From: Chlorogloeopsis fritschii
GTDB taxonomy: Bacteria; Cyanobacteriota; Cyanobacteriia; Cyanobacteriales; Nostocaceae
Length of the DNA: 64,000 nt
Assembly (NCBI RefSeq): GCF_043099315.1
Contig: NZ_CP170746.1
Strand: one strand, 5' to 3'
A program made the position numbers and the translations under genes. Of this stretch, positions 17,311 to 26,976 are shown one piece after another. Below the pieces are notes generated by a model that ran no database searches, was not told the origin of the DNA, and saw only the letters and a list, made by a program, of their open reading frames with translations. The stretch's first letter is position 1, and each line of letters starts with the position of its first letter.

Positions 17311-20300
17311 TTAAACCGGGCTTAACTGCTTTTCTTGTTGAGAATTGGCTTCTGGGCTATCAGCTTCAGAAGGTGGAACCAGTTGCCAGAACTTGGGTAA
17401 GAACTCTTGCCAGTTTTCTAGAATTCTCTTCGCTTTCGCAGAGCCAGTTCGCTGTGCGTGAGCCGCGATTAAATCTTTCAGTTGCTTTTCGCCTGCGGCT
17501 GTAACTACTCGCTGAAGTGTGACAATTTCCCGATTAACCAAATCAGGGAAATTACCATCTTCATCTAAGAAGTAACCAATTCCACCAGTCATGCCAGCGC
17601 CTACATTGCGCCCGACTTTGCCGAGAACGACAACTACGCCACCAGTCATGTACTCACAGCAATGATCGCCTGCTCCTTCAATTACCGCCGTACCTTTAGA
17701 GTTACGCACGGCAAAGCGTTCTCCGGCTAAACCATTGGCAAATAAAACGCCACCAGTTGCACCGTAGAGGCAGGTATTGCCAACGATCACGTTTTGTGAT
17801 GGATCGTAGGTAGCATCCACAGGCGGCTTAATAATAATTTCACCACCGTTCATACCCTTACCTACGTAGTCGTTTGCTTCTCCTTCTAGGGTAAGAATCA
17901 TGCTAGGCAGGTTGAAAGCTCCAAAGCTTTGTCCAACACTACCTTTGAAGTTCAGGTTAATTTGCCCTTCAAAGCCATTGTCACCATATTGGGAAGCGAT
18001 CGCTCCTGCTATGCGTGTGCCAATTGTTCTGTCGGTATTGACAACTGTCACCGTCTTAGTTACAGCTGACTGGTTTGTGATCGCTGCTTTGATGTCAGAA
18101 TCGGCAAGCAACTGATCATCTAAAACAAAGCCGTTGCTGTGAACTTCTTCATGTGCCAACCAACTGCGGTTTTCTCTGGTATCTGGCAACTGAAGTATGC
18201 AATCGAGATTCAATGATTGGGTTTTGGTAAGCTTTGCCTCTGCTCGTGTTTTCAATAAGTCGGCACGTCCAACTACTTCTGATAGCGAACGGTAACCCAA
18301 ATGTGCCAATAAACTACGCACTTCTTCGGCAACAAAATAGAAGAAATTCACAACGTGTTCCGGTATGCCCGTGAAGCGCTTGCGTAAGTCTTCTCTTTGA
18401 GAAGCAACACCGACAGGACAGTTATTGGTGTGGCAGATCCGCGCCATGATACAACCTTCGGCAATCATGGCAATCGAGCCAAAGCCGAATTCTTCTGCTC
18501 CCATCAATGCGCCCATTAGCACATCCCAACCACTCTTGATGCCACCATCCACGCGCAAAATAACGCGATCGCGCAGGCTATTTTCCATCAAGACACGATG
18601 CACTTCAGTTAAACCGAGTTCCCACGGTGAACCTGCGTGCTTAATCGAACTCAAAGGTGAGGCACCCGTGCCGCCATCATGTCCAGAAATTTGGATGATA
18701 TCAGCATTGGCTTTTGCTACACCTGCCGCGATCGTACCGATGCCGATTTCAGCAACTAACTTCACCGACACCTGTGCTTTCGGGTTAATTTGGTGTAAGT
18801 CAAAAATTAGCTGTGCTAAGTCTTCAATCGAATAGATGTCATGGTGAGGTGGCGGCGAAATCAAGGTGACACCGGGTTTTGAGCGCCGCAACATGGCAAT
18901 ATAAGGACTAACTTTTTTACCTGGTAGTTGTCCGCCTTCCCCTGGTTTTGCACCTTGAGCAATTTTAATTTCTATTTGCTTGGCGCTCATCAGATACTCT
19001 GGCGTCACACCAAAGCGCCCTGATGCTACTTGCTTGATAGCGCTAGAAGCAGTATCGCCATTTCGCAATCCTTTCAGGTGAGATAGGGTGGGCGAGTGCC
19101 CATTTTCATCTACATCATCCAAGATAGTAAAACGTACTGGATCTTCTCCGCCTTCGCCAGAGTTGGATTTACCACCGATGCGGTTCATGGCAATAGCCAA
19201 GGTTTCATGAGCTTCCCGCGACAAAGCACCCAAAGACATACCGCCTGTGCAGAAGCGCTTGACAATTTCGCTTACCGATTCGACTTCTTCGATGGGGATG
19301 CTGGGGCGATCGCTTTGGAAGTCCAACAAATCTCGCAGCGCAGTTATCGGTCTATCTTGCAAGTACTTCTTGTAAACTGCATAGTGATCGTAATTGTTGC
19401 CATCAACTGCCTTATGCAGTGCTTTTGCCAGTTCGGGGCTGTTCATGTGGTATTCACCACCGGGGCGATACTGCACAAAGCCCAGGTTTTCTAGCTTTTT
19501 CAGGTTTAGTTCTGGGAAAGCTTTGCTGTGAATACACAATACTTCTTGTGCCAACTCGCTCACACTCAAACCGCCAACGCGGGAAGTTGTGCCCAAAAAT
19601 CCTAGTTCTAGTAAATCCTTGCCGATGCCGATCGCTTCAAAGATTTGCGCGGCTTGATAGCTAGAAAGCAGCGAAATACCCATCTTGGAGAGAATTTTTA
19701 GCAAACCACCCTCTACTGCCTGACGATAGTTGCCGATCGCTTGCTCTAGGGTGAGGGTAGTAATTTTACCCCGTTCCATAAACTGTTGCGTCTTTGGATC
19801 TGTCCACCAATCAAGCACCGTCTCTAGAGCCATATACGGGCAAACGGCAGCAGCGCCGTAACCAATCAAACAAGCAAAGTGATGGGTACTCCAACATTGA
19901 GCTGTATCAACTACCAGAGATGCTTTTGTCCGCAACCCTTGGCGAATTAGGTAATGATGTACCGCACCTACCGCCAACAGAGGAGGAATGTAGCTGTTTT
20001 CTGTACTGATACCTGCACCAGCGCGATCGCTAAGAATTAAAATTTTTGCACCCGCCCGTACTGATTCGGCAGCTTGTGCTTGCAATCTCTCGACAGCGGC
20101 TTGCAAACCTTCCGGCCCAGATGCTATTTCAAATAGTGTTGGCAACTCAGCCGTTGCAAAGCCAGATGTCTTAATAGCTTCTAGTTCCGCCTCCGTCAGT
20201 ACTGGAGAATCCAGTTTTAGTCTCCGAGCATAATCTGGCTTAACATCTAATAAGTTGCCTTTTTCACCCAGTTCCACTTTCAAAGACATCACCAATTTTT

Positions 20301-22032
20301 CCCGCAAGGGGTCAATTGCCGGGTTTGTGACTTGAGCAAAGCGCTGTTTGAAATAGTCGTAAAGTAGGTGCGGTTTTTCTGACAGGATTGCTAAGGGAAT
20401 ATCATCACCCATGCAAAAAGTTGCCTCTTTACCTTCCATCGCCATTGGCTGAATCACCATTTCCACATCTTCTGTGGTGTAGCCAAAGGCTACTTGTTGG
20501 CGTAGCAGAGTTTGTCTGTCACTGCTATTGGTTGTCTGGAGTCCTTTACCGTTGTCATTGGTTATTAGTCCATTCCCATTAGTCATCTTTCCTTTGCCAT
20601 TTGCTAATGACGAAGGACTACTGACTAAGGACTTAATTTCTTGGCGGTGCTGTCGCAACCACTCCCCATAAGGATGCTTTTTCGCAATGCGCTGCTTAAT
20701 CTCCCAATTTTTCAGCACCTCATGAGTTTCCAAATCCACGGCAATCATTTGCCCTGGCCCTAGTCTGCCTTTTTCAATAATATTGGCTTCCGGCAATTGC
20801 ACTACACCCGCTTCTGAAGCAACAATGATGTAATCATCTTTGGTGATGCAGTAACGAGCTGGTCTTAAACCATTGCGATCTAGGGTTGCTCCTACTTTCA
20901 ATCCATCGCCGAATACCAAAAGTGCAGGGCCGTCCCACGCTTCTTGCAAACCGCTATAGTATTCGTAGAAATCAATAATTTCTGGGTAGTTACGCAATTC
21001 CGGCTGGTTTTGATAAGCTTCTGGAACCATAATCATTAAGGCTTCCAATGGGCTACGTCCGGAACGTACCAGTAACTCAAATACGTTATCTAAAGTAGCG
21101 GAGTCACTATTGTCAATATGGACGAAAGGCTTGAATTCTTGAATGCGATCGCCCCAAACTGGATGTTCTAAACTTGCTTCTCGTGCCGTCATCCAGTTGA
21201 TATTACCCAATAAGGTATTGATTTCGCCGTTATGCCCCAACAATCGCATTGGTTGTGCCAAAGGCCATTTGGGCATCGTGTTGGTACTAAAGCGGCGATG
21301 ATATACAGCAAAGGCACTCTTATAAGCTGGATTTTGTAAATCGCGATAAAACTCTCCCAAGACTGCCGAGCGCACCATGCCTTTGTAAACAATTGTGCGG
21401 CTAGACAGAGAACAAACATATAGTTCTTCTGACCAATCTTGACTTAAAGCGCGGATGGCTTTAAAGATTCTACGGCGGGTAATATACAGTTGCCGCTCAA
21501 GTTCGTCACCGCTTTTATCTTGTGAGGCAACGAAAACTTGTTCAATTTGGGGCTGATTGTCTCTCGCTTGTATCCCCAGTAAATTTGGCTGCACAGGTAC
21601 TACTCGCCAACCTAATACAGTCAACTTTTCCTCAGCCGCTACTTTTTCAATTGTTGCTTTCGCTGTTTGCGCTGCTTGTGGATTTTGCGGTAAGAAAATC
21701 ATTCCGACAGCAATGTTGCTGCTCACGGGCAGTTGTATTCCTCGTGCAGCAAAATCTTGTTGAAACAACTCCCAGGGAATCGCGGTTAAAATTCCCGCGC
21801 CATCACCAGAGTCTTGATCGGCACTACAACCACCTCGGTGTTCCAAACACGTCAAAGCTGAAAGAGCTTTGGCAACAATTTCGTGACTGGCATGATTTTG
21901 GCGATGGGCAATAAAACCCACACCACAGGCATCTCTTTCTTCTACTAGCCACCTTTGCCCTGGATAAATAGAATTTGAGGAATCATCTGCAAGTCTGATT
22001 TTCTGGTCTTGAGGCATCGGTTTTTTATTCAT
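17311..22032 (-). CDS. glsF: Ferredoxin-dependent glutamate synthase (Fd-GOGAT)
   Basis: A 1573-residue enzyme that makes two glutamates from glutamine and 2-oxoglutarate with ferredoxin electrons, the second half of the GS-GOGAT nitrogen cycle. Class II amidotransferase domain: Cys36 in ERDACGVGF becomes the N-terminal nucleophile after removal of the first 35 residues. Central and FMN-binding synthase domains follow. The 3Fe-4S ligands are in CIMARICHTNNCPVG (about residue 1180). A C-terminal beta-helix domain rich in GG repeats ends the protein. Length fits the ferredoxin form, and no small (NADPH) subunit gene is nearby. Residues about 466-505 form a low-complexity linker (SSPSSLANGKGKMTNGNG) that looks like translated tandem repeat DNA. 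Confidence 0.95.
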   Translation of the reverse strand: MNKKPMPQDQKIRLADDSSNSIYPGQRWLVEERDACGVGFIAHRQNHASHEIVAKALSALTCLEHRGGCSADQDSGDGAGILTAIPWELFQQDFAARGIQLPVSSNIAVGMIFLPQNPQAAQTAKATIEKVAAEEKLTVLGWRVVPVQPNLLGIQARDNQPQIEQVFVASQDKSGDELERQLYITRRRIFKAIRALSQDWSEELYVCSLSSRTIVYKGMVRSAVLGEFYRDLQNPAYKSAFAVYHRRFSTNTMPKWPLAQPMRLLGHNGEINTLLGNINWMTAREASLEHPVWGDRIQEFKPFVHIDNSDSATLDNVFELLVRSGRSPLEALMIMVPEAYQNQPELRNYPEIIDFYEYYSGLQEAWDGPALLVFGDGLKVGATLDRNGLRPARYCITKDDYIIVASEAGVVQLPEANIIEKGRLGPGQMIAVDLETHEVLKNWEIKQRIAKKHPYGEWLRQHRQEIKSLVSSPSSLANGKGKMTNGNGLITNDNGKGLQTTNSSDRQTLLRQQVAFGYTTEDVEMVIQPMAMEGKEATFCMGDDIPLAILSEKPHLLYDYFKQRFAQVTNPAIDPLREKLVMSLKVELGEKGNLLDVKPDYARRLKLDSPVLTEAELEAIKTSGFATAELPTLFEIASGPEGLQAAVERLQAQAAESVRAGAKILILSDRAGAGISTENSYIPPLLAVGAVHHYLIRQGLRTKASLVVDTAQCWSTHHFACLIGYGAAAVCPYMALETVLDWWTDPKTQQFMERGKITTLTLEQAIGNYRQAVEGGLLKILSKMGISLLSSYQAAQIFEAIGIGKDLLELGFLGTTSRVGGLSVSELAQEVLCIHSKAFPELNLKKLENLGFVQYRPGGEYHMNSPELAKALHKAVDGNNYDHYAVYKKYLQDRPITALRDLLDFQSDRPSIPIEEVESVSEIVKRFCTGGMSLGALSREAHETLAIAMNRIGGKSNSGEGGEDPVRFTILDDVDENGHSPTLSHLKGLRNGDTASSAIKQVASGRFGVTPEYLMSAKQIEIKIAQGAKPGEGGQLPGKKVSPYIAMLRRSKPGVTLISPPPHHDIYSIEDLAQLIFDLHQINPKAQVSVKLVAEIGIGTIAAGVAKANADIIQISGHDGGTGASPLSSIKHAGSPWELGLTEVHRVLMENSLRDRVILRVDGGIKSGWDVLMGALMGAEEFGFGSIAMIAEGCIMARICHTNNCPVGVASQREDLRKRFTGIPEHVVNFFYFVAEEVRSLLAHLGYRSLSEVVGRADLLKTRAEAKLTKTQSLNLDCILQLPDTRENRSWLAHEEVHSNGFVLDDQLLADSDIKAAITNQSAVTKTVTVVNTDRTIGTRIAGAIASQYGDNGFEGQINLNFKGSVGQSFGAFNLPSMILTLEGEANDYVGKGMNGGEIIIKPPVDATYDPSQNVIVGNTCLYGATGGVLFANGLAGERFAVRNSKGTAVIEGAGDHCCEYMTGGVVVVLGKVGRNVGAGMTGGIGYFLDEDGNFPDLVNREIVTLQRVVTAAGEKQLKDLIAAHAQRTGSAKAKRILENWQEFLPKFWQLVPPSEADSPEANSQQEKQLSPV
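20521..20640. repeat. Tandem-repeat-like DNA inside the Fd-GOGAT gene
   Basis: This segment reads as imperfect heptad-type repeats (GTCATTGG, TTAGTCC, TTAGTCATC and similar), resembling intergenic repeats elsewhere in the window. It is in frame within glsF and encodes the low-complexity linker at about residues 466-505. No frameshift results. Confidence 0.65.
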
Positions 22033-22789
22033 ACACTATCCCTGTCAGCTTGAGTAAAGAATTTTGTCACTAAGTAGTGAGTAAATTTCTAAGTGAACGA
22101 AATTGAAAGCACGGAATAACGGAAATTTTAGGGAAAAAAAATTTTAACTTCGGTTTTTTGATTAAGACCGTGTTAAAATCATGGATTTATTTTTATGTAT
22201 TTATCCTGAGTTCTGTTCGCGCTTGTTCCAAGAGTGTTTTATTTATATCTTGAGGCTATGTAATTTCTCAATTTTCTTTTTCCAAACCCAAATAAAATTC
22301 CAGGCTATGATGATTTTTGCTTTACCTGAAACAAAAATCCTATTTGAAACTTCTGTATCTTTTAGGAAACTAAAATTATTCCGAACCCACGCAAAAATCA
22401 GCGTATTACACTATATGCCCATTTGACAATTCCTAAAAAATTTCTCTCGGTTACTCTCTAGATTTTTACTGTCTAGTTTGTGTCACCTTTTTTGCTACAA
22501 GTTAAACTTCATCTAAGTAGCAAATATCAGGTAATATGTGGCTTGTCGGAACTCAACGTGATTTTAGGTTGGAAATTGCTGCAATAGTTGATTTAACGCT
22601 AGTGTGATTTAGCACACTCAATAGCTGTTTTAATCGTGGTAGCATTACTTGTTTGGTTCAACAGGATACAGAAATCCAATATATACATTATCACGTTAGT
22701 GTTCACAACTCTGGTCATTATTTTTTGACATTTAGCAAAGTCGTTAGTTTGTGCAATAGTTGGGAGTTATAAAAAATACTTAGCTACTT
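22033..22789. other. Divergent intergenic region, glsF and glycosidase genes
   Basis: These 757 bases lie between divergent genes. An 81-codon frame at 22181-22426 shows no family features and is not called. A weak NtcA-like sequence (GTA, 8 bases, TAT) lies at 22403-22416. Otherwise nothing is recognised. Confidence 0.45.
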
Positions 22790-24898
22790 ATGGTAAAAAT
22801 GCCGAATTTTTGCCGACAATACCGCAGTGCTATTGAAGAAAAGAGCAATAGCAGATTTTTCAAGGTTTTAGTGTCGCCAGTAATTTTTTCAGTACTGTGT
22901 TTAACAGCTACTTATGATTCTGCAATTGCCCGTACCAGTTATGACCGTGTTATCCCCAACACATCCCCAGCTTCTCAAGAACAGAAATTAGGGGTTAGGG
23001 TTGCACAATCCTCAACTGGTGTGAAGCAAATACCAGGATCAAGTCCAAGACCGCCTGCACCTCCTGTGAAAACAGGGGTAATATCCTATGGTAATCAAAT
23101 TTCTCTCAATGGTCGAATCTCATCCGGGGGATGGTTGCAGCGACGCACCTCAAAAGGTCAAGTCACCACTCTCCTTAGCGATGGCGCACTCAGGCAATTA
23201 ATTGGGGTAGATTTGTTAGATACCAGCCAGCCAGCCAGACAGCCAATCCAGTGGTATTCCTCTCATGCCAAGCCCCAGATTTTAGGCAGCTTGTTGGCAG
23301 GGGGTTACCGTTATTTAGACATTAGCCGTTTTGCAAACACCTTTGGATGGCAGATGCAAGTTCAAGGTAAAACCTTGGTACTTTCCATGCCCAGTGCAAA
23401 AATTACAAATATTAATCAAGGAAAGCATGAGTTTGGCGATCGCATCGTTCTCAACTTAGATCGTCCGGCTCCTTGGCAAATTGCTCAAGGGTTACCAGTC
23501 AAGCCAAATCAACCTTTATCCGACGATCCGAATAGCCCAGCGATTACACCTTCCTCTCCCACTACCAGAGAGTGGAGAATTACTCTAGATGGAATTGCCG
23601 ATCCAAGTTTAATTCAGCGCTATGCCCCTCCTCCACCTGTTCCCTTATCACCTCCAGACAACCAATCAAAGCAACAGACGCAGGAGAATGAGCAAGAACC
23701 ACTTCAGCCACCAGCACCCCCTCCACTCATCAAGCAAGTACAGGTAGTCAACAATCAAACGATTGTTAGTTTGGAAGTTCCCTTGGGTTTAGCTCCTTTG
23801 GTTAGCACTTTACCTAACCCAAATCGCCTAGTCATTGACATTCGACCAGATGCACTTTTACAACGTTCAATTAGTTGGGCACCAGGATTGCGCTGGCAAC
23901 AGCAATTTGTCAAATTAGGTCAAGAACGCTTTCCTATTGTCTGGTTAGATGTTAATCCTCGCACCGTCGGGTTAAAACTCAAACCAATTGTGACAAACTC
24001 CGATACCCTTGTCGGCACTGCTCCTTTAATTCAAACAGCTCAAAAGTATGTAGCAGTAGCAGCAATCAATGGTGGTTATTTTAATCGCAATAACAAATTA
24101 CCTTTGGGTGCGATTCGTCGGGATAATCAGTGGTTGTCTAGCCCAATTTTGAACCGAGGAGCGATCGCCTGGAATGATTCTGGACAATTTTATATGGGTC
24201 GTCTGGCTGTGCAAGAATCTTTAATCGGCTTAAATAATCTGCGATTGCCGATTTTGACTCTCAACAGTGGCTACGTCCAAAGTGGCATTGCCCGTTACAC
24301 TCCAGCTTGGGGAGCAAATTACATTCCTCTGACAGACAACGAAATTATTATTGTTGTTCAAAAAAACCAAGTTACAAGTCAGTTACCAAGTCTCAAAGCA
24401 GGGCAAACTGCTATTCCTATTCCTCAAGATGGATATCTGCTTGCTTTACGCGGCACTAGTGTTAGTAATGCCCCTGTTTTGCCTATTGGCTCTTCAGTGC
24501 GGATAGAAAGTTTGACTTCTCCTGCTGAATTTAGCCGTTATCCCTATATCCTGGGAGCAGGCCCGCTGCTCCTGCAAAATCGCCAAGTAGTACTAGATGC
24601 CAAAGGCGAAAATTTTAGCAACGCCTTTATAGCCCAAAAAGCTGTTCGTAGTGCTATCTGTACAACTGCAACAGGGAATCTCATTATTGCCGCCGTGCAT
24701 AATCGTGTCGGTGGTGCTGGCCCTACTTTGGCAGAACACGCACAACTAATGCAGCAAATGGGATGTGTGGATGCATTGAATTTAGACGGTGGAAGTTCTA
24801 CCAGTCTTTATTTGGGAGGACAACTTCTTGACCGTTTTCCCAACACAGCAGCTCGCGTCCACAATGGTATAGGAATTTTCTTGCAACCCCGTCGATAA
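22790..24898 (+). CDS. Exported phosphodiester glycosidase (NAGPA domain)
   Basis: A 702-residue protein. A signal-like hydrophobic segment lies at about 24-47, with cleavage likely near SAIA. A region at about 95-205 resembles a copper-amine-oxidase-N or stalk-like domain, followed by Pro-rich linkers at about 240-320. A C-terminal NAGPA/phosphodiester glycosidase domain spans about 400-700, with AAINGGYFNRNN, ILGAGPLLL and NLDGGSSTSLYL. Family members cleave sugar-phosphate diester bonds, for example GlcNAc-1-phosphate caps. A role in envelope glycan or teichoic-acid-like polymer processing is inferred only. An ATG three codons downstream is also possible. It is transcribed divergently from glsF. 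Confidence 0.82.
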   Translation: MVKMPNFCRQYRSAIEEKSNSRFFKVLVSPVIFSVLCLTATYDSAIARTSYDRVIPNTSPASQEQKLGVRVAQSSTGVKQIPGSSPRPPAPPVKTGVISYGNQISLNGRISSGGWLQRRTSKGQVTTLLSDGALRQLIGVDLLDTSQPARQPIQWYSSHAKPQILGSLLAGGYRYLDISRFANTFGWQMQVQGKTLVLSMPSAKITNINQGKHEFGDRIVLNLDRPAPWQIAQGLPVKPNQPLSDDPNSPAITPSSPTTREWRITLDGIADPSLIQRYAPPPPVPLSPPDNQSKQQTQENEQEPLQPPAPPPLIKQVQVVNNQTIVSLEVPLGLAPLVSTLPNPNRLVIDIRPDALLQRSISWAPGLRWQQQFVKLGQERFPIVWLDVNPRTVGLKLKPIVTNSDTLVGTAPLIQTAQKYVAVAAINGGYFNRNNKLPLGAIRRDNQWLSSPILNRGAIAWNDSGQFYMGRLAVQESLIGLNNLRLPILTLNSGYVQSGIARYTPAWGANYIPLTDNEIIIVVQKNQVTSQLPSLKAGQTAIPIPQDGYLLALRGTSVSNAPVLPIGSSVRIESLTSPAEFSRYPYILGAGPLLLQNRQVVLDAKGENFSNAFIAQKAVRSAICTTATGNLIIAAVHNRVGGAGPTLAEHAQLMQQMGCVDALNLDGGSSTSLYLGGQLLDRFPNTAARVHNGIGIFLQPRR

Positions 24899-24944
24899 GA
24901 GGACACGGAAGGGGACAAGGAGATAAGCAGAGTCAGAGCAATTG

Positions 24945-24970
24945 TAGAGACGCGATTAATCGCGTCTCTA
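24945..24970. repeat. Dispersed inverted repeat, TGTAGAGACGCG family (copy 3)
   Basis: A 26-bp perfect palindrome, arms TAGAGACGCGATT and AATCGCGTCTCTA, with no spacer. It sits about 50 bp past the glycosidase gene and is followed by ATGACTA-type heptads. Confidence 0.85.
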
Positions 24971-25210
24971 GCAACCAATGACTAATGACTAACCCCTCTT
25001 TTTTAAAGCCCAGTAAAAAGTTTAATTTTCCTTAATTAAAGACTTGGTATAGATACACTAATTCAATGAGTTATATATGACACCTTCACCTGTGATTTTG
25101 CTATCTTGGCATAGGATGTATGACTGAGTTTTTAGGTTGGCAACATAGCACCATATTTATTCATCAATATCTTAAGAGCACCAAAATTTTTTATGTCTCA
25201 GGAAGTTACT

Positions 25211-25630
25211 ATGGCTCATTATCAAGACACAACGCACGCTAATGCACTAACATTACCTCCAAGCGTTACTCCTAGAGGTGTTGCTGCAACTGAGTTGCGT
25301 CCTTGGGGTTCTTTTACAGTTTTAGAAGAAGGGCGCGGATACAAAATCAAGCGTATCGAAGTTAAACCTGGACATCGTCTTAGTCTCCAAATGCATCACC
25401 ATCGCAGCGAACACTGGATCGTAGTGTCTGGTACAGCTAGGGTAATTTGCGGCGAGCAGGAAGTGCTGTTGAGTAACAATCAGTCCACATACGTACCCCA
25501 GTGTACGCCTCATCGTTTAGAGAATCCTGGTGTCATACCCTTGGTTTTGATTGAAGTACAAAACGGAGAATATTTGGGAGAAGATGATATTATCCGTTTC
25601 CAAGACGACTATGCTCGTACTGATGGTTAG
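25211..25630 (+). CDS. Mannose-6-phosphate isomerase type II cupin protein
   Basis: A 139-residue single cupin domain matching the C-terminal isomerase half of bifunctional GMP/PMI enzymes. The motifs are RPWGSFTVLEEG, RLSLQMHHHRSEHWIVVSGTA and QCTPHRLENPG, with the metal-binding His cluster present. It is predicted to interconvert mannose 6-phosphate and fructose 6-phosphate, or at least to bind a sugar phosphate. The guanylyltransferase domain is absent. I prefer the ATG at 25211, which has AGGAAG 5 bp upstream, to the in-frame ATG at 25193. It could supply mannose for the mannosyltransferase-like genes, but no linkage proves it. Confidence 0.85.
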   Translation: MAHYQDTTHANALTLPPSVTPRGVAATELRPWGSFTVLEEGRGYKIKRIEVKPGHRLSLQMHHHRSEHWIVVSGTARVICGEQEVLLSNNQSTYVPQCTPHRLENPGVIPLVLIEVQNGEYLGEDDIIRFQDDYARTDG

Positions 25631-25773
25631 ATTCCGTACAATCAATTCGTTGTTGCTAGGCATAGCTGCTCGAATAAAAGCAAAATAAATACATTTAAAT
25701 CAGAAGCGTTATCTGTTGACCTTAGCCTGTAAGATTTGAGGATGAGGTCTTTAATTATTGTCTGACAAATGTG

Positions 25774-26118
25774 ATGATTAATTTGACTCAAGCAGCCACC
25801 AGCGAGATTCAAAGATTGCGGTCTAAGCAGCAGTCAAATCTTTTGTTTCGATTGGCAGTTAAACCCGGTGGTTGTTCCGGGTGGTATTATGATATGTCCT
25901 TTGATGAAACAGTAAAACCAGGCGATCGTACCTTTGAGTGTCATGGTATTTCAGTGATCGTAGATGCCGAAAGCTGGAATTATTTAAACGGTCTAACCTT
26001 GGATTATTCAGAGGATTTGATGGGCGGTGGCTTTCGCTTCCACAACCCCCAAGCAAGTGCTACCTGTGGTTGTGGTAATTCTTTTTCTATTAGTCAAGAG
26101 TTAGTAGTTGGTGGTTAG
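25774..26118 (+). CDS. IscA/HesB-type Fe-S cluster assembly protein
   Basis: A 114-residue A-type carrier protein. The three conserved cysteines are visible in KPGGCSGWYY and TCGCGNSF. It binds Fe-S clusters or iron and passes them to client proteins. Length and motifs are standard. The ATG at 25774 is preceded by an in-frame GTG one codon earlier. The stop codon TAG overlaps the first base of the palindromic repeat element that follows. Confidence 0.9.
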   Translation: MINLTQAATSEIQRLRSKQQSNLLFRLAVKPGGCSGWYYDMSFDETVKPGDRTFECHGISVIVDAESWNYLNGLTLDYSEDLMGGGFRFHNPQASATCGCGNSFSISQELVVGG

Positions 26119-26278
26119 TAGGGGCGGGTTTTGCTGATAATCTTGCCTTTCAAATCGGGAATTTATCTTCTAAACCCACACGGCAGTCGCACTCGACGCG
26201 CTTAACCCGACGCCAGGTGCTACAAGTCGGCAGAGCGCAAGGGCGCACTGGCTCCGCAACGCGCTGCCTCCCGTACAG
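26118..26278. repeat. Palindromic repeat with nested insert (copy A)
   Basis: The outer element runs from GTAGGGGCGGGTTTTG to CCCGTACAG. An inner unit of about 93 bp (26178-26270, beginning CACGGCAGTCGC and ending GCGCTGCCTC) interrupts its right arm. The same composite occurs in opposite orientation at 32524-32694, and an empty outer element lies at 62368-62438. Confidence 0.85.
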
Positions 26279-26330
26279 TGGTTAATGGTTAGTAGTTAAT
26301 CACTATCTACCAACTACCAAAACAAAATAA

Positions 26331-26360
26331 TTGACACAAAACCACTAAAAAAGATATAAT
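26331..26360 (+). promoter_or_regulatory. Sigma70-type promoter of the str operon
   Basis: A consensus minus-35 box TTGACA (26331-26336) and a consensus minus-10 box TATAAT (26355-26360) are separated by 18 bp. They lie 52 bp upstream of the rpsL start codon. This is the clearest promoter in the window and fits a highly expressed ribosomal operon. Confidence 0.85.
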
Positions 26361-26412
26361 CAGGATTTGTTGTTAAAACTTAGACTAGAAGCAGCTTCAG
26401 GCGCTGTAACTC

Positions 26413-26787
26413 ATGCCAACAATACAGCAGCTAATACGTAACGAACGCGAAAAAGCGCGTCAGAAAACCAAGTCCCCAGCTCTGAAGCAATGCCCGCAAC
26501 GTCGGGGAGTTTGCACCAGAGTATACACGACCACGCCGAAAAAACCTAACTCGGCTCTGCGCAAAGTAGCAAGGGTCAGGCTAACTTCTGGATTTGAAGT
26601 TACAGCTTATATTCCAGGAATTGGTCATAACTTGCAAGAACATTCTGTTGTGATGATTCGTGGCGGTCGGGTTAAGGACTTACCAGGCGTGAGATACCAC
26701 ATTATTCGTGGCACATTAGATACAGCCGGAGTCAAAGACCGCAAGCAAGGTCGTTCCAAATATGGAACCAAGCGTCCCAAACAATAG
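26413..26787 (+). CDS. rpsL: 30S ribosomal protein S12
   Basis: A 124-residue S12, a component of the decoding centre of the small subunit. Signature segments are PTIQQLIRNEREKAR at the N-terminus, TPKKPNSALRKVARV (the loop containing the classic streptomycin-site lysine) and GRVKDLPGVRYH. The lysines at both classic resistance sites are wild type. It is the first gene of the str cluster, behind the TTGACA/TATAAT promoter. The gap to rpsG is 320 bp, unusually long for this operon, and holds a palindrome and a possible second promoter. Confidence 0.98.
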   Translation: MPTIQQLIRNEREKARQKTKSPALKQCPQRRGVCTRVYTTTPKKPNSALRKVARVRLTSGFEVTAYIPGIGHNLQEHSVVMIRGGRVKDLPGVRYHIIRGTLDTAGVKDRKQGRSKYGTKRPKQ

Positions 26788-26793
26788 AGAATC

Positions 26794-26811
26794 AGCGCGA
26801 TTAATCGCGCT
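26794..26811. promoter_or_regulatory. Palindrome after rpsL
   Basis: AGCGCGATTAATCGCGCT is a perfect 18-bp palindrome starting 6 bp after the rpsL stop. As RNA it would form a short hairpin that could attenuate or stabilise the transcript. There is no T-run, so simple termination is unlikely. Confidence 0.45.
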
Positions 26812-26976
26812 GGTACTTAACTTCTTTGAATCTCACTCCTTTCAGGTATGAGATTGTCTAAAAAATCAAGTTAAATTAGTAAAGCCTCAACCTACACCTA
26901 TGCATTTGCTAGTAAGTGTAGGAATTCTTTAGAATGCAGTTAGCGACAGCGGCATTTTAAGTTAACTATTAAGGTA

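Noticed and set aside
22181..22426. 81-codon frame in the glsF upstream region
   Set aside because: The composition is that of non-coding AT-rich DNA with Phe/Ile/Cys excess, no ribosome-binding site, and no family resemblance.
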